From an uncultured Ruminococcus sp. (GTDB lineage Bacteria > Bacillota > Clostridia > Oscillospirales > Ruminococcaceae), in contig CALXIQ010000004.1 of assembly GCA_944388405.1 (NCBI GenBank), positions 62,001 through 126,000 on the forward strand: 64,000 nt of DNA. The letters run 5' to 3'. Shown here piece after piece: positions 44,836-53,155 of the stretch (positions within the stretch are counted from its first letter, which is position 1; each line of letters opens with the position of its first letter). Both the position numbers and the translations under genes were made by a program. Under the pieces are notes generated by a model, which saw only the letters and a list, made by a program, of their open reading frames with translations, had not been told where the DNA came from and ran no database searches.

Positions 44836-46425
44836 ATGCCTATAATTATAAATCAGATTAAAAGCTCCCTTAACGCAACAGAGGGGGAGGTAATTGAAAA
44901 GGCGATAAGGCTTTCGGGGCTGAGCAGGGGCGACATAGCTGCCGCTCACATACATAAAACCTCCCTTGACGCCAGAAATCAAAATAATATATGCTTTGTT
45001 CATTCCGTTTACATAAGCCTTGTCAATCCACAGCGTGAGCAAGAGCTTTGCGACGGCAGCAGTCGGTTTTCATATGCGGCACAAAGCGAATTGAAGCCTG
45101 AAATCTCCTCTGTGAAAAAAAGCGGCAGAGTGTGCATAGCAGGCTTTGGTCCCGCAGGGATATTCTGCGGTCTTGTGCTGGCGCAGAACGGTTACAGACC
45201 GCTTATTCTTGAAAAGGGAGAGGATATAGACCGCAGAACGGCAAGCGTTGAAACCTACTGGCGGGGAGGTCCTCTCAACACTGTTTCAAACGTTCAGTTT
45301 GGCGAGGGAGGAGCAGGGACATTCTCCGACGGCAAACTTACCACCAGAATAAAAGACCCTCTGTGCAGATTTGTGCTGGAGCAATTTGTAAAGTTCGGCG
45401 CACCTGAGGAGATACTCACCAAAGCAAAACCCCACATCGGCACAGACAAGCTGAGGAATGTCATCAAAAATATCCGCAGGTATATTATCTCTCTTGGCGG
45501 CGAGGTGAGGTTTTCAAAAGAGGTCAACGGCTTTTCTACCGACGGCGGCAGGATAGTTTCGGTAAGCTTTGGCGGTGAAAGTACCGAATGTTCGGTGCTG
45601 GTGCTGGCTACGGGACATTCCGCAAGGGATACTTTTGAAATGCTTGCAAGGAAACAGATTTTTATGGAGCCGAAGCCCTTCTCCGTCGGGGTGAGAATAG
45701 AGCATTTGCAAAGCGATGTGGAAAAAAGCCTCTACGGAAAAAACGCAGGCAATCCTCTTTTGCCAAAAGGGGGATATCAGCTTTCCTACAGGCGTAAGGA
45801 CGGACGGGCAGCCTATACCTTTTGTATGTGTCCGGGCGGGGTTGTAGTACCCTCAGCTTCGGAGGAGGGCACTGTTGTGACAAACGGAATGAGCGAGTAT
45901 GCAAGAGATGGGAAGAATGCAAATGCAGCGGTGGCAGTATCGGTCACACCCGCCGATTTTGGAAGCTCTCCCCTTGACGGAATGTATTTCGCCAGACGAA
46001 TAGAGCAGAACGCTTTTAACGTAAGCGGAGGGGTTGAAGCCCCTGCGACTACCGTAAGAGGCTTTTTAAACGGCGCACCCGACCTTGATACCACTATAGA
46101 GCCAAGCTACGCCAGGGGAGTAGTTCCACGGGAATTTCGCAGCATATTTCCTGAGTTTGTCACTGATATGCTGGAGGAGGGGCTCGGGGACTTTGCAAGA
46201 AAAATGAAATGCTTCGGCGACGGAAATGCTATCCTTACCGCACCCGAAACCCGAACCAGCTCGCCGGTGCGCATAACAAGAACCGAAAGGCTTAATTCTT
46301 TGTCCCTTGAAAATCTGTTTCCCTGCGGAGAGGGGGCAGGATATGCGGGAGGGATTATGTCCGCCGCCGTAGACGGAATAAAAACAGCTCTTGAAATAAT
46401 GAAGCGGCAGGCGCCTCTTGGTTGA
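44836..46425 (+). CDS. FAD-dependent dehydrogenase (COG2509-like)
   Basis: 529 aa from ATG at 44836 after AGGAGG. A small N-terminal domain (about 1-95) precedes a Rossmann FAD domain with GFGPAG (103-108), then VQFGEGGAGTFSDGKL, which binds the flavin, VLATGHSARD, and a closing FPCGEGAGYAGGIMSAAVDG. This is the pattern of COG2509, uncharacterised flavoproteins common in clostridia. Substrate unknown. Not HI0933/BaiN, which lacks the N-terminal domain. Confidence 0.88.
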   Translation: MPIIINQIKSSLNATEGEVIEKAIRLSGLSRGDIAAAHIHKTSLDARNQNNICFVHSVYISLVNPQREQELCDGSSRFSYAAQSELKPEISSVKKSGRVCIAGFGPAGIFCGLVLAQNGYRPLILEKGEDIDRRTASVETYWRGGPLNTVSNVQFGEGGAGTFSDGKLTTRIKDPLCRFVLEQFVKFGAPEEILTKAKPHIGTDKLRNVIKNIRRYIISLGGEVRFSKEVNGFSTDGGRIVSVSFGGESTECSVLVLATGHSARDTFEMLARKQIFMEPKPFSVGVRIEHLQSDVEKSLYGKNAGNPLLPKGGYQLSYRRKDGRAAYTFCMCPGGVVVPSASEEGTVVTNGMSEYARDGKNANAAVAVSVTPADFGSSPLDGMYFARRIEQNAFNVSGGVEAPATTVRGFLNGAPDLDTTIEPSYARGVVPREFRSIFPEFVTDMLEEGLGDFARKMKCFGDGNAILTAPETRTSSPVRITRTERLNSLSLENLFPCGEGAGYAGGIMSAAVDGIKTALEIMKRQAPLG

Positions 46426-46499
46426 CGGGCAGTAATATTTGTCGCAGGCAGCCGAGAAAAATTTATCTCCACATTTAAAACCCATAACGGCAGTTTATT

Positions 46500-46757
46500 C
46501 GGCAAAGCAAGCTGATATCAAGGAGATTGAGAAAACCAGTGCAGGCGGCGGCTGCGCACTAAAGTAGCACAAAGCCCCACGTCGCATAAAATGTAATTAA
46601 CAGCGGATAGAGAAGCCTGAGTGTGCGGTTGAAGTGACACAGAGGAGAGTACGAAATGCTTTTGTGTCCGCAGGGGAGCTTTGACCGAGGGACTTACTGT
46701 CGCTGTAAAATAGATAAAACGCCGGGAGCGGAGGTTTTTCCGCTTTCGGCGTTTTGT
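46500..46757 (+). ncRNA. Candidate structured RNA with a pseudoknot, family unassigned
   Basis: Non-coding space between convergent genes. Paired segments: AGTGC/GCACT (46538-46542/46556-46560); AAAGCCCC (46571-46578) with GGGG-A-GCTTT (46673-46682); ACAGCG (46600-46605) with CGCTGT (46701-46706); and a bulged hairpin TGCGG..ACACA/TGTGTCCGCA (46624-46672) whose loop holds AGTA/TGCT. The second and third pairings cross, which defines a pseudoknot. A hairpin terminator with TTTT follows at 46716-46755. Strand is set by terminator position and is not certain. I do not recognise the family. Confidence 0.5.
46716..46755 (+). terminator. Terminator downstream of the candidate RNA and of the Spo0A-like gene
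   Basis: AAAACGCCG..AGCGG pairs with CCGCT..CGGCGTTTT. Symmetric, so it serves both strands. Confidence 0.75.
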
Positions 46758-46843
46758 TATGATAACTGTTTGCAGATGTCTTTCAGCGGATTTGCCGCAA
46801 GCGTCCGTTCACCTGCCTTGACGTCGTTTGTTCATAATTTGTT

Positions 46844-47608
46844 TCAGTTGGCTATTTTGTCGAGAACATTCATATCTCGGTTTACCTTGTCTGCAATAAT
46901 AAGAATAAATTCGCTGTTGGTGGGACGCCAATCGGAGTATGCGGCACAGGCTCCGAAAATATTTGCTTTGTCTGCCAAGGGAGCCCTCTGCCAGCCTTTT
47001 TGTATAACGGTTCTTATGTTTCTTTCGATGCTTGCCGTACCGGTTTGGAATTTCCGTGACAGGCGAGGATAAACGCATTTTGAAAAGCTTCGGCTGTTAA
47101 GCGGTTCCAATACCGCCATTTTTATTGCTTCTCTCAGATATATGAAGCCGTTGTAATTTGGCGTAACGCATAAACGGGATAAAATTTCCGACACATAGTT
47201 GTGAAGCTGCCTAAGGTATTCCGCTTCGTTTTTTACGTCGATTTCTCTTCTTGTCAGATTACCGATAACGGAGCAGGCGACATTTTCTGTGTTTATCGGT
47301 TCTCTGAGCACTGTGACTTCGTTGTTGGTTTTTATACTGCTTTCAAAAAAGCTGTCCTTTTGGATTATGTAGCTAATCAGCGGCTTAGGCTTAATTTGCA
47401 GCAGTTTTTCAATCAGCCTTTCGGGCTTAGCGGTTTGGGATGTGAAAATCACTGCTGCCGGTCGGTGTTCCATTGCTTCAAATAAGATTTCCAATGGGCT
47501 TGAGGCCGTTTCGATTACTTGCATACCCTCGTCTGCCAGCAGCTGCGCAAGCTGCTTTGTCGAGCGGTTTTCTTTTCCTCCGATTAATATCTTTTGATTG
47601 ACTTCCAT
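46844..47608 (-). CDS. Spo0A-like regulator with degenerate receiver domain
   Basis: 254 aa from ATG at 47608, after GGGAGG. The C-terminal half (about 140-254) is clearly the Spo0A DNA-binding domain: GFIYLREAIKMAV, LYP-type VYPRLSRKFQT, ASIERNIRTVIQKGW recognition helix and RPTNSEFILIIADK. The N-terminal half has a receiver-like beta/alpha pattern, but the acidic pocket is replaced (KILIGGKEN) and the phospho-acceptor Asp position reads AVIFTSQTA. So it cannot be phosphorylated in the normal way. It may be a constitutive or ligand-gated regulator, or a partner of a true Spo0A elsewhere. Confidence 0.85.
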   Translation of the reverse strand: MEVNQKILIGGKENRSTKQLAQLLADEGMQVIETASSPLEILFEAMEHRPAAVIFTSQTAKPERLIEKLLQIKPKPLISYIIQKDSFFESSIKTNNEVTVLREPINTENVACSVIGNLTRREIDVKNEAEYLRQLHNYVSEILSRLCVTPNYNGFIYLREAIKMAVLEPLNSRSFSKCVYPRLSRKFQTGTASIERNIRTVIQKGWQRAPLADKANIFGACAAYSDWRPTNSEFILIIADKVNRDMNVLDKIAN

Positions 47609-48098
47609 ATATCCTCCCAAATAATTAAAATTGACGATATAAATTGTAGCGCATTTATAGAATTATTTCAACGGATTTGTTCATATTTAATTATTTTGGC
47701 GATATATGTTGTCAATGAGTTTACGACAGGTTTATAACAGATTTATAAATGTCGGAAAATGTCATTTTACCAAAGTAAACAAAAGTAATTTAAGGTAATA
47801 TACCAATAAAATGTTTTGTTAAAACTAAATAATAATTGATATAAGAAAAATGGGCAAACGTTAAAAAGAGCGATAACAAGCTATTGTCAAGATTTGGAGT
47901 AATATGCATGGCTTAAATCGAGAACAATATAAATTTTCTATGGATATTTCATTTCTTTCGTGCAAACGAATGAATTGGGAGCAGTGCGTGATTTCAAAAA
48001 AACTGTAATCATTGGACAAAATCGCAGTACCGAGGCAAAAGACGCATGAGGTTTGCAGGATTGTGGGGATAATTATTCAAAAAAATTGTCCAAGCTAC
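47609..48098. other. AT-rich intergenic region with possible 0A-box-like sites
   Basis: No frame with a ribosome site was found. TTGTCAAT (47709), CGACAG (47724, reverse of CTGTCG) and TGTCGGAAAATGTCATT (47750-47766) are near matches to the Spo0A box TGTCGAA, upstream of the Spo0A-like gene. The rest shows nothing I can support. Confidence 0.3.
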
Positions 48099-48127
48099 TT
48101 GAAAATTATATTGAGGTGTATTATAAT
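48099..48127 (+). promoter_or_regulatory. Predicted promoter of ilvE
   Basis: TTGAAA (48099-48104), 17-bp spacer, TATAAT (48122-48127). No T-box or CodY site recognised. Confidence 0.65.
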
Positions 48128-48162
48128 AAAAAAGGATAAAAATTATGAAAGAAGGATTTTGT

Positions 48163-49233
48163 ATGTTGGATATTAAAATCGAGCGTACCGCAACTCCAAA
48201 GGAAAAGCCTGCCGATGAAACCAAGCTGGGTTTTGGTCATATTTTTACTGACCATATGTTTATAATGAATTATGATACCGGCATGGGCTGGCATGACGCA
48301 AGAATAGTTCCTTACGGAGACATTTCTCTTTCCCCTGCCGCAATGTGCCTCCACTACGGTCAGGAGATTTTTGAGGGTCTTAAGGCGTACCGCACCGCCG
48401 ATGGAAGCGTTCAGCTTTTCAGACCCGATGAAAACTTCAAGAGAATGAATGTGTCTGCCGAAAGAATGGTTATTCCGAAATTAAACGAGCAAGACTGCCT
48501 TGACGCGCTTATGGCACTTTTGAACGTTGAGAAGGACTGGGTGCCCCATACCGAAGGCGCATCACTTTACATCAGACCCTTTATTATTTCAACCGACCCG
48601 TATGTAGGTGTAAGACCTGCCGACCACTATCTGTTTATGATTATTCTTTCGCCATCGGGAGCTTACTATTCTACAGGACTTAACCCGGTTAAGATTTATG
48701 TTGAAAACAAATACGTAAGAGCGGTAAGAGGCGGAACAGGCTTTGCAAAGACAGCCGCTAACTATGCTATCTCCCTTGCAGGACAGGACGAGGCTCACAA
48801 GCAGGATTACGAGCAGGTGCTGTGGCTTGACGGCGTTGAAAGAAAGTATGTTGAAGAAGTAGGTTCAATGAACATCTTCTTTGTAATCGACGGCGAGGTT
48901 ATCACTCCCGAGCTTACCGGTTCGGTTCTGCCGGGAATTACAAGAAAGTCTGCTATCGAGGTATGCAGAGACAAGGGATACAAGGTTACCGAAAGAAGAA
49001 TTTCAATTCAGGAGGTTGCCGATGCTTATGACAACGGCAAGCTGGACGAGGTTTTCGGCACAGGCACCGCCGCAGTTATTTCACCCGTAGGTCATCTCAA
49101 ATGGGGCGACAAGATTATGGAGATTAACGACAATAAGATTGGTCCTATTTCACAGATGCTTTACGATACCATGACCGGAATCCAGTGGGGAAAGATCGAG
49201 GACAAATACGGCTGGATTGTTCCCGTTAAATAA
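48163..49233 (+). CDS. ilvE: Branched-chain amino acid aminotransferase
   Basis: 356 aa from ATG at 48163, 6 nt after GAAGGA; ATG at 48145 overlaps the leader and has no ribosome site. Fold-type IV PLP enzyme of the longer BCAT2/eukaryote-like form: IFEGLKAYRTADG at the front, PLP lysine in the segment KYVEEVGSMNIFFV and LPGITRKSAIEV for phosphate binding. It interconverts Leu, Ile and Val with their keto acids. Confidence 0.95.
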   Translation: MLDIKIERTATPKEKPADETKLGFGHIFTDHMFIMNYDTGMGWHDARIVPYGDISLSPAAMCLHYGQEIFEGLKAYRTADGSVQLFRPDENFKRMNVSAERMVIPKLNEQDCLDALMALLNVEKDWVPHTEGASLYIRPFIISTDPYVGVRPADHYLFMIILSPSGAYYSTGLNPVKIYVENKYVRAVRGGTGFAKTAANYAISLAGQDEAHKQDYEQVLWLDGVERKYVEEVGSMNIFFVIDGEVITPELTGSVLPGITRKSAIEVCRDKGYKVTERRISIQEVADAYDNGKLDEVFGTGTAAVISPVGHLKWGDKIMEINDNKIGPISQMLYDTMTGIQWGKIEDKYGWIVPVK

Positions 49234-49256
49234 TCAGACTTAATATTTGAGATATA

Positions 49257-49293
49257 AAAAATCTGTCGTGTCTAATGTGCGGCAGATTTTTTT
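49257..49293 (+). terminator. Terminator of ilvE
   Basis: AAAAATCTGTCG pairs with CGGCAGATTTTT (one G-U), followed by T run. Confidence 0.85.
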
Positions 49294-49302
49294 GCACAAA
49301 AA

Positions 49303-49328
49303 AACGGCTCCCCCAAAGGGAAGCCGTC
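49303..49328 (-). terminator. Terminator of the small membrane protein gene
   Basis: On the reverse strand ACGGCTTCCC-TTT-GGGGGAGCCGT with a run of seven T behind, 7 nt after the stop at 49335. It supports transcription of that gene. Confidence 0.8.
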
Positions 49329-49334
49329 TTGATT

Positions 49335-49514
49335 TCAGCTTTTCTTTCTGCAAAAGCCCAGGACGTAAAACAACCACAGCATTGTTACCGAAACTGCGCA
49401 GATTGTGCTTGCAAAATCGCTGTCAAAAGCGAAAGCGCACAAGCAGACCAGCCCTGCGTTGACCACTAAGGCAACAAACAATGCAAGGGACGCCTTTTTC
49501 AGTTTAAAGTTCAA
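49335..49514 (-). CDS. 59-residue two-helix membrane protein
   Basis: Read from TTG at 49514; AAAGGA lies 12 nt upstream, slightly far. Sequence begins MNFKLKKASLALFVALVV, has two hydrophobic helices and a basic end (FCRKKS). The terminator right after its stop and the absence of a competing frame support it. It lies just downstream of the lipid kinase gene on the same strand? No: that kinase ends at 49578, 64 nt upstream in transcription order, so the two can share a transcript. Function unknown. Confidence 0.55.
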   Translation of the reverse strand: MNFKLKKASLALFVALVVNAGLVCLCAFAFDSDFASTICAVSVTMLWLFYVLGFCRKKS

Positions 49515-49577
49515 GCGTTTATCATTTCCTTTCTTAAATCACATAACGGTTGGCTTTCTTTCTGTATATAAAACACC

Positions 49578-50546
49578 TTAGCCCTCGTCGGGTTTGGTAT
49601 CCATCAGCTGAGAGGCTGTGTCTATTGCGTTTATAAGCTGCTGCTCGGCGGTTTTGTCGTCGGGCTTCACAACGAATCTTACAGCCTGCTTGTGATTTAC
49701 AATCTCGACACGACGGTGAGAGCCGCCCGCTTCTCCGTCAAGAGTCCACGACACGTTGCAGTCGGAAGTAAATGTTACTCTTGAGGTTTTGAACTGCACA
49801 AAGTTTTTTTCCGTCAGCTTATTAAGAGCGGCGTCGGCAAGCAGACTCTGAAGCATAAGGGGATTTGCAGGGGTTTTTACCAGAATAACTTCAAAAAGCC
49901 CATCGTCAAAGCATACCCCTTCGGATATGAGCTTTTTCATGCCGCCGATTGAAACGGTATTTGAAACCAGACCCAATATGAAATTTCCTTTTATAACCTC
50001 GCCGTCGTGCTCCACCGTCATTTCATAACCTGTATAGGTAGGCAGACGCTTTATCGCCTCGGCGATGTAAGCCGCATGGCCGAAAATGTTTTTTGCATTC
50101 TGGGGAGTTTCATAGGATACGTCGGTAAAAGCTCCGAAGCCTGCCACGTAAACGTAATACTGCCCGTTAAATTCACCTACGTCGTAATCAAAATAAACGC
50201 CGTCTACAATGTCCTGCGCAGCCACAGACATTTTAGTTGAAATACCCATGCTTGACGCAAAATCGTTTGTAGAGCCTGCGGGAATATAGCCGAGGGGTAT
50301 TTTTTCAGGCTGCATCATGATTCCCTTTACCGCCTCGCTGAGGGTTCCGTCGCCGCCGGAGGTCACCACCAGATCGTAATTGCCAGCGTTATTTTTTATT
50401 TCGTTAAACCCGTCCATAGGTGCCTGGGTAGGATGAGCCGTAACCGTATATCCGCCTTTTGTGAATATGTCGATAATATCCGAAAGATTGGAGCGGACCG
50501 TCCCCTTGCCCGCTTGCGGATTGTAGACAAACAGTAGCTTTTTCAT
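49578..50546 (-). CDS. YegS/DgkB-like lipid kinase
   Basis: 322 aa from ATG at 50546 after AAGGAAGG. Diacylglycerol kinase catalytic domain: LFVYNPQAGKG at the N-terminus, SGGDGTLSEAVKGI as nucleotide-binding glycine motif and IPLGYIPAGSTNDFA behind it. DgkB-type enzymes recycle diacylglycerol released by lipoteichoic acid synthesis; undecaprenol or sphingoid substrates are alternatives. No membrane helix. Confidence 0.9.
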   Translation of the reverse strand: MKKLLFVYNPQAGKGTVRSNLSDIIDIFTKGGYTVTAHPTQAPMDGFNEIKNNAGNYDLVVTSGGDGTLSEAVKGIMMQPEKIPLGYIPAGSTNDFASSMGISTKMSVAAQDIVDGVYFDYDVGEFNGQYYVYVAGFGAFTDVSYETPQNAKNIFGHAAYIAEAIKRLPTYTGYEMTVEHDGEVIKGNFILGLVSNTVSIGGMKKLISEGVCFDDGLFEVILVKTPANPLMLQSLLADAALNKLTEKNFVQFKTSRVTFTSDCNVSWTLDGEAGGSHRRVEIVNHKQAVRFVVKPDDKTAEQQLINAIDTASQLMDTKPDEG

Positions 50547-50623
50547 CAATATATTTCCTTCCTTTTATCTTTATCTTAATAAGACATATAATTGATAAAA
50601 ATTCATTTTGCTTTATTTATTTT

Positions 50624-50651
50624 ATTATAGCATAATATACTTAGATGTCAA
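50624..50651 (-). promoter_or_regulatory. Predicted promoter of the lipid kinase gene
   Basis: On the reverse strand TTGACA (50651-50646), 16-bp spacer, TATAAT (50629-50624). Confidence 0.65.
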
Positions 50652-50742
50652 GGACGCATTAAGCTTTTTTGCAGAGAAATTGCTATAGCTTCTCTATTTA
50701 CTTTTTTCGGGATATGTGATATTATAAAACCGAGGTGACGCC

Positions 50743-51567
50743 ATGAAAAACTTAAAGATCGTTATTGCAGCTGTTGTGCTCATAGTCGGGTATTCTCTTG
50801 TGCTGGGGCTTCTGGCTGTGTGCGGAGCGTGGCTTATCAGCGGAACCAGACTTGATATATACGATCTGTCGGTCGTTTTTCGGCTTTCGGTGTTTGTATG
50901 TATTTTGGGCTTGTGTATTCTCTGGCTGGCGCACGGGGTAAGAAAGGGCATTGTTAATTATAGAGTTTCTCATATAATGGAAACTGATGGTGCAACGATG
51001 GAAATATACGCCCTGCTGACAAATCGTGTGGACAAGGCAAGGGGCGCAAAAGCCAGGGCGATGGCGCAGTTATCGCTGGCTTCATATCTTACCGAGGGAG
51101 GTCATTACAAAGAATGTTACCAGGTGCTTAGTCAGATTGACGTTGAGGATTTAAGTCCGTTTTATCAGGACGAGTATTACAACGTACAGCTTTACGCAAG
51201 ATTATTGGACGGGGATATTGACGGCGCAGATGAGATACTTTCAAATGCGAGCTTCAATTTTGAGCGGGCAAGTCAGCGGGAACATAATATGCCTGTTCTG
51301 CATACGCTTGGGGTGTACCAATACGCCAAAGGGAATTTTTCTCAGGCGGAAGAGCTGCTGACCAAGGCGGCGCTGAACGCTCCCACAAAGCAGGCTAAGG
51401 CAGACTGTTTTTTATATCTGGGGCTTTGTTATCTGAAAACCGGCAGGAAGGAATACGCAAAAGCGGCGGCGATAGAAGCCTCGTGGCAGGTAAGGACGAT
51501 ATATCAAAAAGAGAATTTAAAGAAGCTTATGAAGCTGGTGGAGAAAGCCTACGGCTATGGGGTCTGA
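50743..51567 (+). CDS. Membrane-anchored TPR protein
   Basis: 274 aa. Two N-terminal TM helices (about 4-30 and 45-66), then a soluble alpha-helical region with TPR-like repeats: ARAMAQLSLASYLTEGGHY, then LGVYQYAKGNFSQAEELLTKA and CFLYLGLCYLKTGRKEYA. A basic C-terminus follows. A scaffold role is likely, but partners are unknown. GAGGTGACG precedes the ATG; an upstream TTTACT/TATTAT pair (about 50697 and 50720) could be its promoter. Confidence 0.75.
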   Translation: MKNLKIVIAAVVLIVGYSLVLGLLAVCGAWLISGTRLDIYDLSVVFRLSVFVCILGLCILWLAHGVRKGIVNYRVSHIMETDGATMEIYALLTNRVDKARGAKARAMAQLSLASYLTEGGHYKECYQVLSQIDVEDLSPFYQDEYYNVQLYARLLDGDIDGADEILSNASFNFERASQREHNMPVLHTLGVYQYAKGNFSQAEELLTKAALNAPTKQAKADCFLYLGLCYLKTGRKEYAKAAAIEASWQVRTIYQKENLKKLMKLVEKAYGYGV

Positions 51568-51681
51568 CTTTGATTCACTTCCCGGTGGAGGCTGCCGGAA
51601 GGACGATTTCGTCTTATTTGCGCAAATCATGCCGACAATCGTTATAGTGTGTAAAACGGCGTATTTTATTCCTCACGGTGC

Positions 51682-51710
51682 TTGACTTAGCGGCAAATTG
51701 GTGATATAAT
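51682..51710 (+). promoter_or_regulatory. Predicted promoter of smpB
   Basis: TTGACT (51682-51687), 17-bp spacer, TATAAT (51705-51710). Confidence 0.7.
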
Positions 51711-51739
51711 AAGGTTTACTGCAAAGGAGGTGCCGTAAG

Positions 51740-52210
51740 GTGGCTATAAACAAAAGCGGAACAAAGCAGATAGCCGACAATCGCAAGGCGAGGCATGATT
51801 ATTTTGTGCTGGAGCAGATTGAATGCGGCATCGAGCTTGTGGGAACAGAGGTCAAGTCTATAAGAAACGGCGGAGTAAATTTAAAGGACAGCTGGTGCTC
51901 CATTGACGATGGAGAAGTGTGGGTCAAGGGTATGCACATATCTCCCTACGAACAGGGCAACATATTCAATAAGGACCCTCTGAGGGTAAGAAAGCTGCTT
52001 TTGCACAAGCGTGAGATTATGCGTCTTTTGGGTAAGGTGAAGCAGGAAGGTTTAACGCTCATACCGCTTTCTCTTTACTTCAAGGGAAGCAGGGTGAAGC
52101 TTGCGCTGGGACTGTGCAAAGGTAAAAAGCTGCACGACAAGCGTGATGATATGGCTAAAAAAGCAGCTCAGCGGGACATTGAAAGAGCGCTTAAGGACCG
52201 TGACAGGTAA
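51740..52210 (+). CDS. smpB: SsrA-binding protein SmpB
   Basis: 156 aa from GTG at 51740, with AAAGGAGG upstream. It binds the tRNA-like part of tmRNA and brings it to stalled ribosomes. Motifs: [26 protein letters not shown] in outline, with the H-D-Y-F and G-T-E-V-K-S cores, and the basic tail [20 protein letters not shown] that reads the empty mRNA channel. It is directly followed by ssrA, a common arrangement. Confidence 0.97.
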   Translation: MAINKSGTKQIADNRKARHDYFVLEQIECGIELVGTEVKSIRNGGVNLKDSWCSIDDGEVWVKGMHISPYEQGNIFNKDPLRVRKLLLHKREIMRLLGKVKQEGLTLIPLSLYFKGSRVKLALGLCKGKKLHDKRDDMAKKAAQRDIERALKDRDR

Positions 52211-52229
52211 AGCGAGCCATAAGCTATAT

Positions 52230-52587
52230 GGGGGCGTAAAGGTTTCGACGGGGATTCTGAAGCACGATAAGCGAGTAGAGGAGCGCACTCTCTTTAAACG
52301 GCGTACGTTTTAAAATTAAACGACAACGATAATTTTGAATTAGCAGCTGCTTAATGCTGCTCGTCTTACCTTTGAGTACCACGGCTTAGGTTAAGGCGTC
52401 GATTAGTGGTGAACGTCACTGAGCAAAGGCTGTAGCTCTTTGATGTATTACAGTCTACCGATAATTTCCGCCTGCTTGTTTGCGGATTTTAAAGGGAAGC
52501 GGAGCAATCCACAATAACAAGCTACACTCGTAGAAATTCGTGGGGATGGGTTTTCGGACAGGAGTTCGATTCTCCTCGCCTCCACCA
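52230..52587 (+). ncRNA. ssrA: Transfer-messenger RNA (tmRNA)
   Basis: 5' end GGGGGCGTAAAGGTTTCGACGG pattern, shown by its G5-C-G start and GGTTTCGACGG, and 3' end TTCGATTCTCC and CGCCTCCACCA with encoded CCA; the 7-bp acceptor stem (52230-52236 with 52577-52583) pairs fully with one G-U. The tag frame most likely runs 52301-52354 and ends NDNDNFELAAA before TAA TAA-type context. It rescues stalled ribosomes with SmpB. The 3' terminal CTCCACCA is the insertion target of the element that follows. Confidence 0.96.
52580..52587 (+). repeat. Left attachment-site repeat (attL core) at the ssrA 3' end
   Basis: CTCCACCA, the last 8 nt of tmRNA, identical to 60099-60106 at the far end of the element. 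Confidence 0.7.
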
Positions 52588-52667
52588 AACAGGTATAAAG
52601 TGAACACCTACTACTTGAAAAATGCCTTTGTAGTAACGGTTTGGCTTTAATACCTACATAAAAAATC

Positions 52668-52702
52668 AGCGGTTAAGGTGTAAATCCTCAACCGCTTTTT
52701 TT
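52668..52702. terminator. Bidirectional terminator at the left end of the element
   Basis: AGCGGTTAAGG pairs with CCTCAACCGCT, T7 on the plus side and A-rich on the other. It ends the leftward operon and may insulate ssrA. Confidence 0.75.
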
Positions 52703-52707
52703 GTTGC

Positions 52708-52947
52708 TTATCGGTTAGTTTCGATAAAGTATTTTACAAGGTCAGGCAAAATGCCCTGCCGTGATACATCACCGATAAATGATACATCGGTTATCTTTGG
52801 CGGTGTCTTGCCGTTGGTGTAAAAGTTCAAAACATCAATAATCTTTAACCGTTCTTTTCTTCCGTCATTGTATGTAATATCAGCCCACACATCACGGAAA
52901 AACTCTTTTTCAAGGTCTGTAAGTCTTTTAATTATCGGCTTGTTCAT
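52708..52947 (-). CDS. Small element-encoded protein, RLxxLE head
   Basis: 79 aa, MNKPIIKRLTDLEKEFFRD at the start, then a compact beta-rich looking region with an ERLKIIDVLNFY segment. No family recognised. Its first residues repeat the pattern I/V-I/L-x-R-L-x-x-L-E also found in the two genes upstream (52928 and 53118). Overlaps the upstream gene by 20 nt. Confidence 0.6.
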   Translation of the reverse strand: MNKPIIKRLTDLEKEFFRDVWADITYNDGRKERLKIIDVLNFYTNGKTPPKITDVSFIGDVSRQGILPDLVKYFIETNR

Positions 52948-53155
52948 AAGCTATCCTCTCAATTCTGTTCAAAATTCTTTGCACATCGTCAAGGCTGTTC
53001 CCACTTATTACACGGATAAAGCTTGCGTTTGGATTTGCTGCAAGCTCGTCAACAGAACATTCCTTTTCCACACCGTCAAAGTTTGCGAGAATGACAAGCC
53101 TATCAGGTGAAATTTCTTCAAGCCTTTTCAGCCTTTGAATTATGCTGTTCGTCAT
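52928..53155 (-). CDS. Small element-encoded protein, RLxxLE head
   Basis: 75 aa, MTNSIIQRLKRLEEISPDRL at the start followed by VILANFDGVEKECSVDELAANP and a helical end (QRILNRIERIAYEQ). The middle looks like a small alpha/beta fold with one Cys. Second of three consecutive small proteins sharing the same N-terminal helix. It overlaps both neighbours, so translation is coupled. Function unknown. Confidence 0.6.
   Translation of the reverse strand: MTNSIIQRLKRLEEISPDRLVILANFDGVEKECSVDELAANPNASFIRVISGNSLDDVQRILNRIERIAYEQADN

Noticed and set aside
46500-46757. Cobalamin, lysine, glycine, T-box or Mn (yybP) riboswitch
   Set aside because: The hallmark conserved boxes of these classes are not present and no gene follows on the same strand, so a cis riboswitch is unlikely.
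47609-48098. Hidden small gene or T-box before ilvE
   Set aside because: No frame with a ribosome site and no T-box AGGGTGG motif was found.
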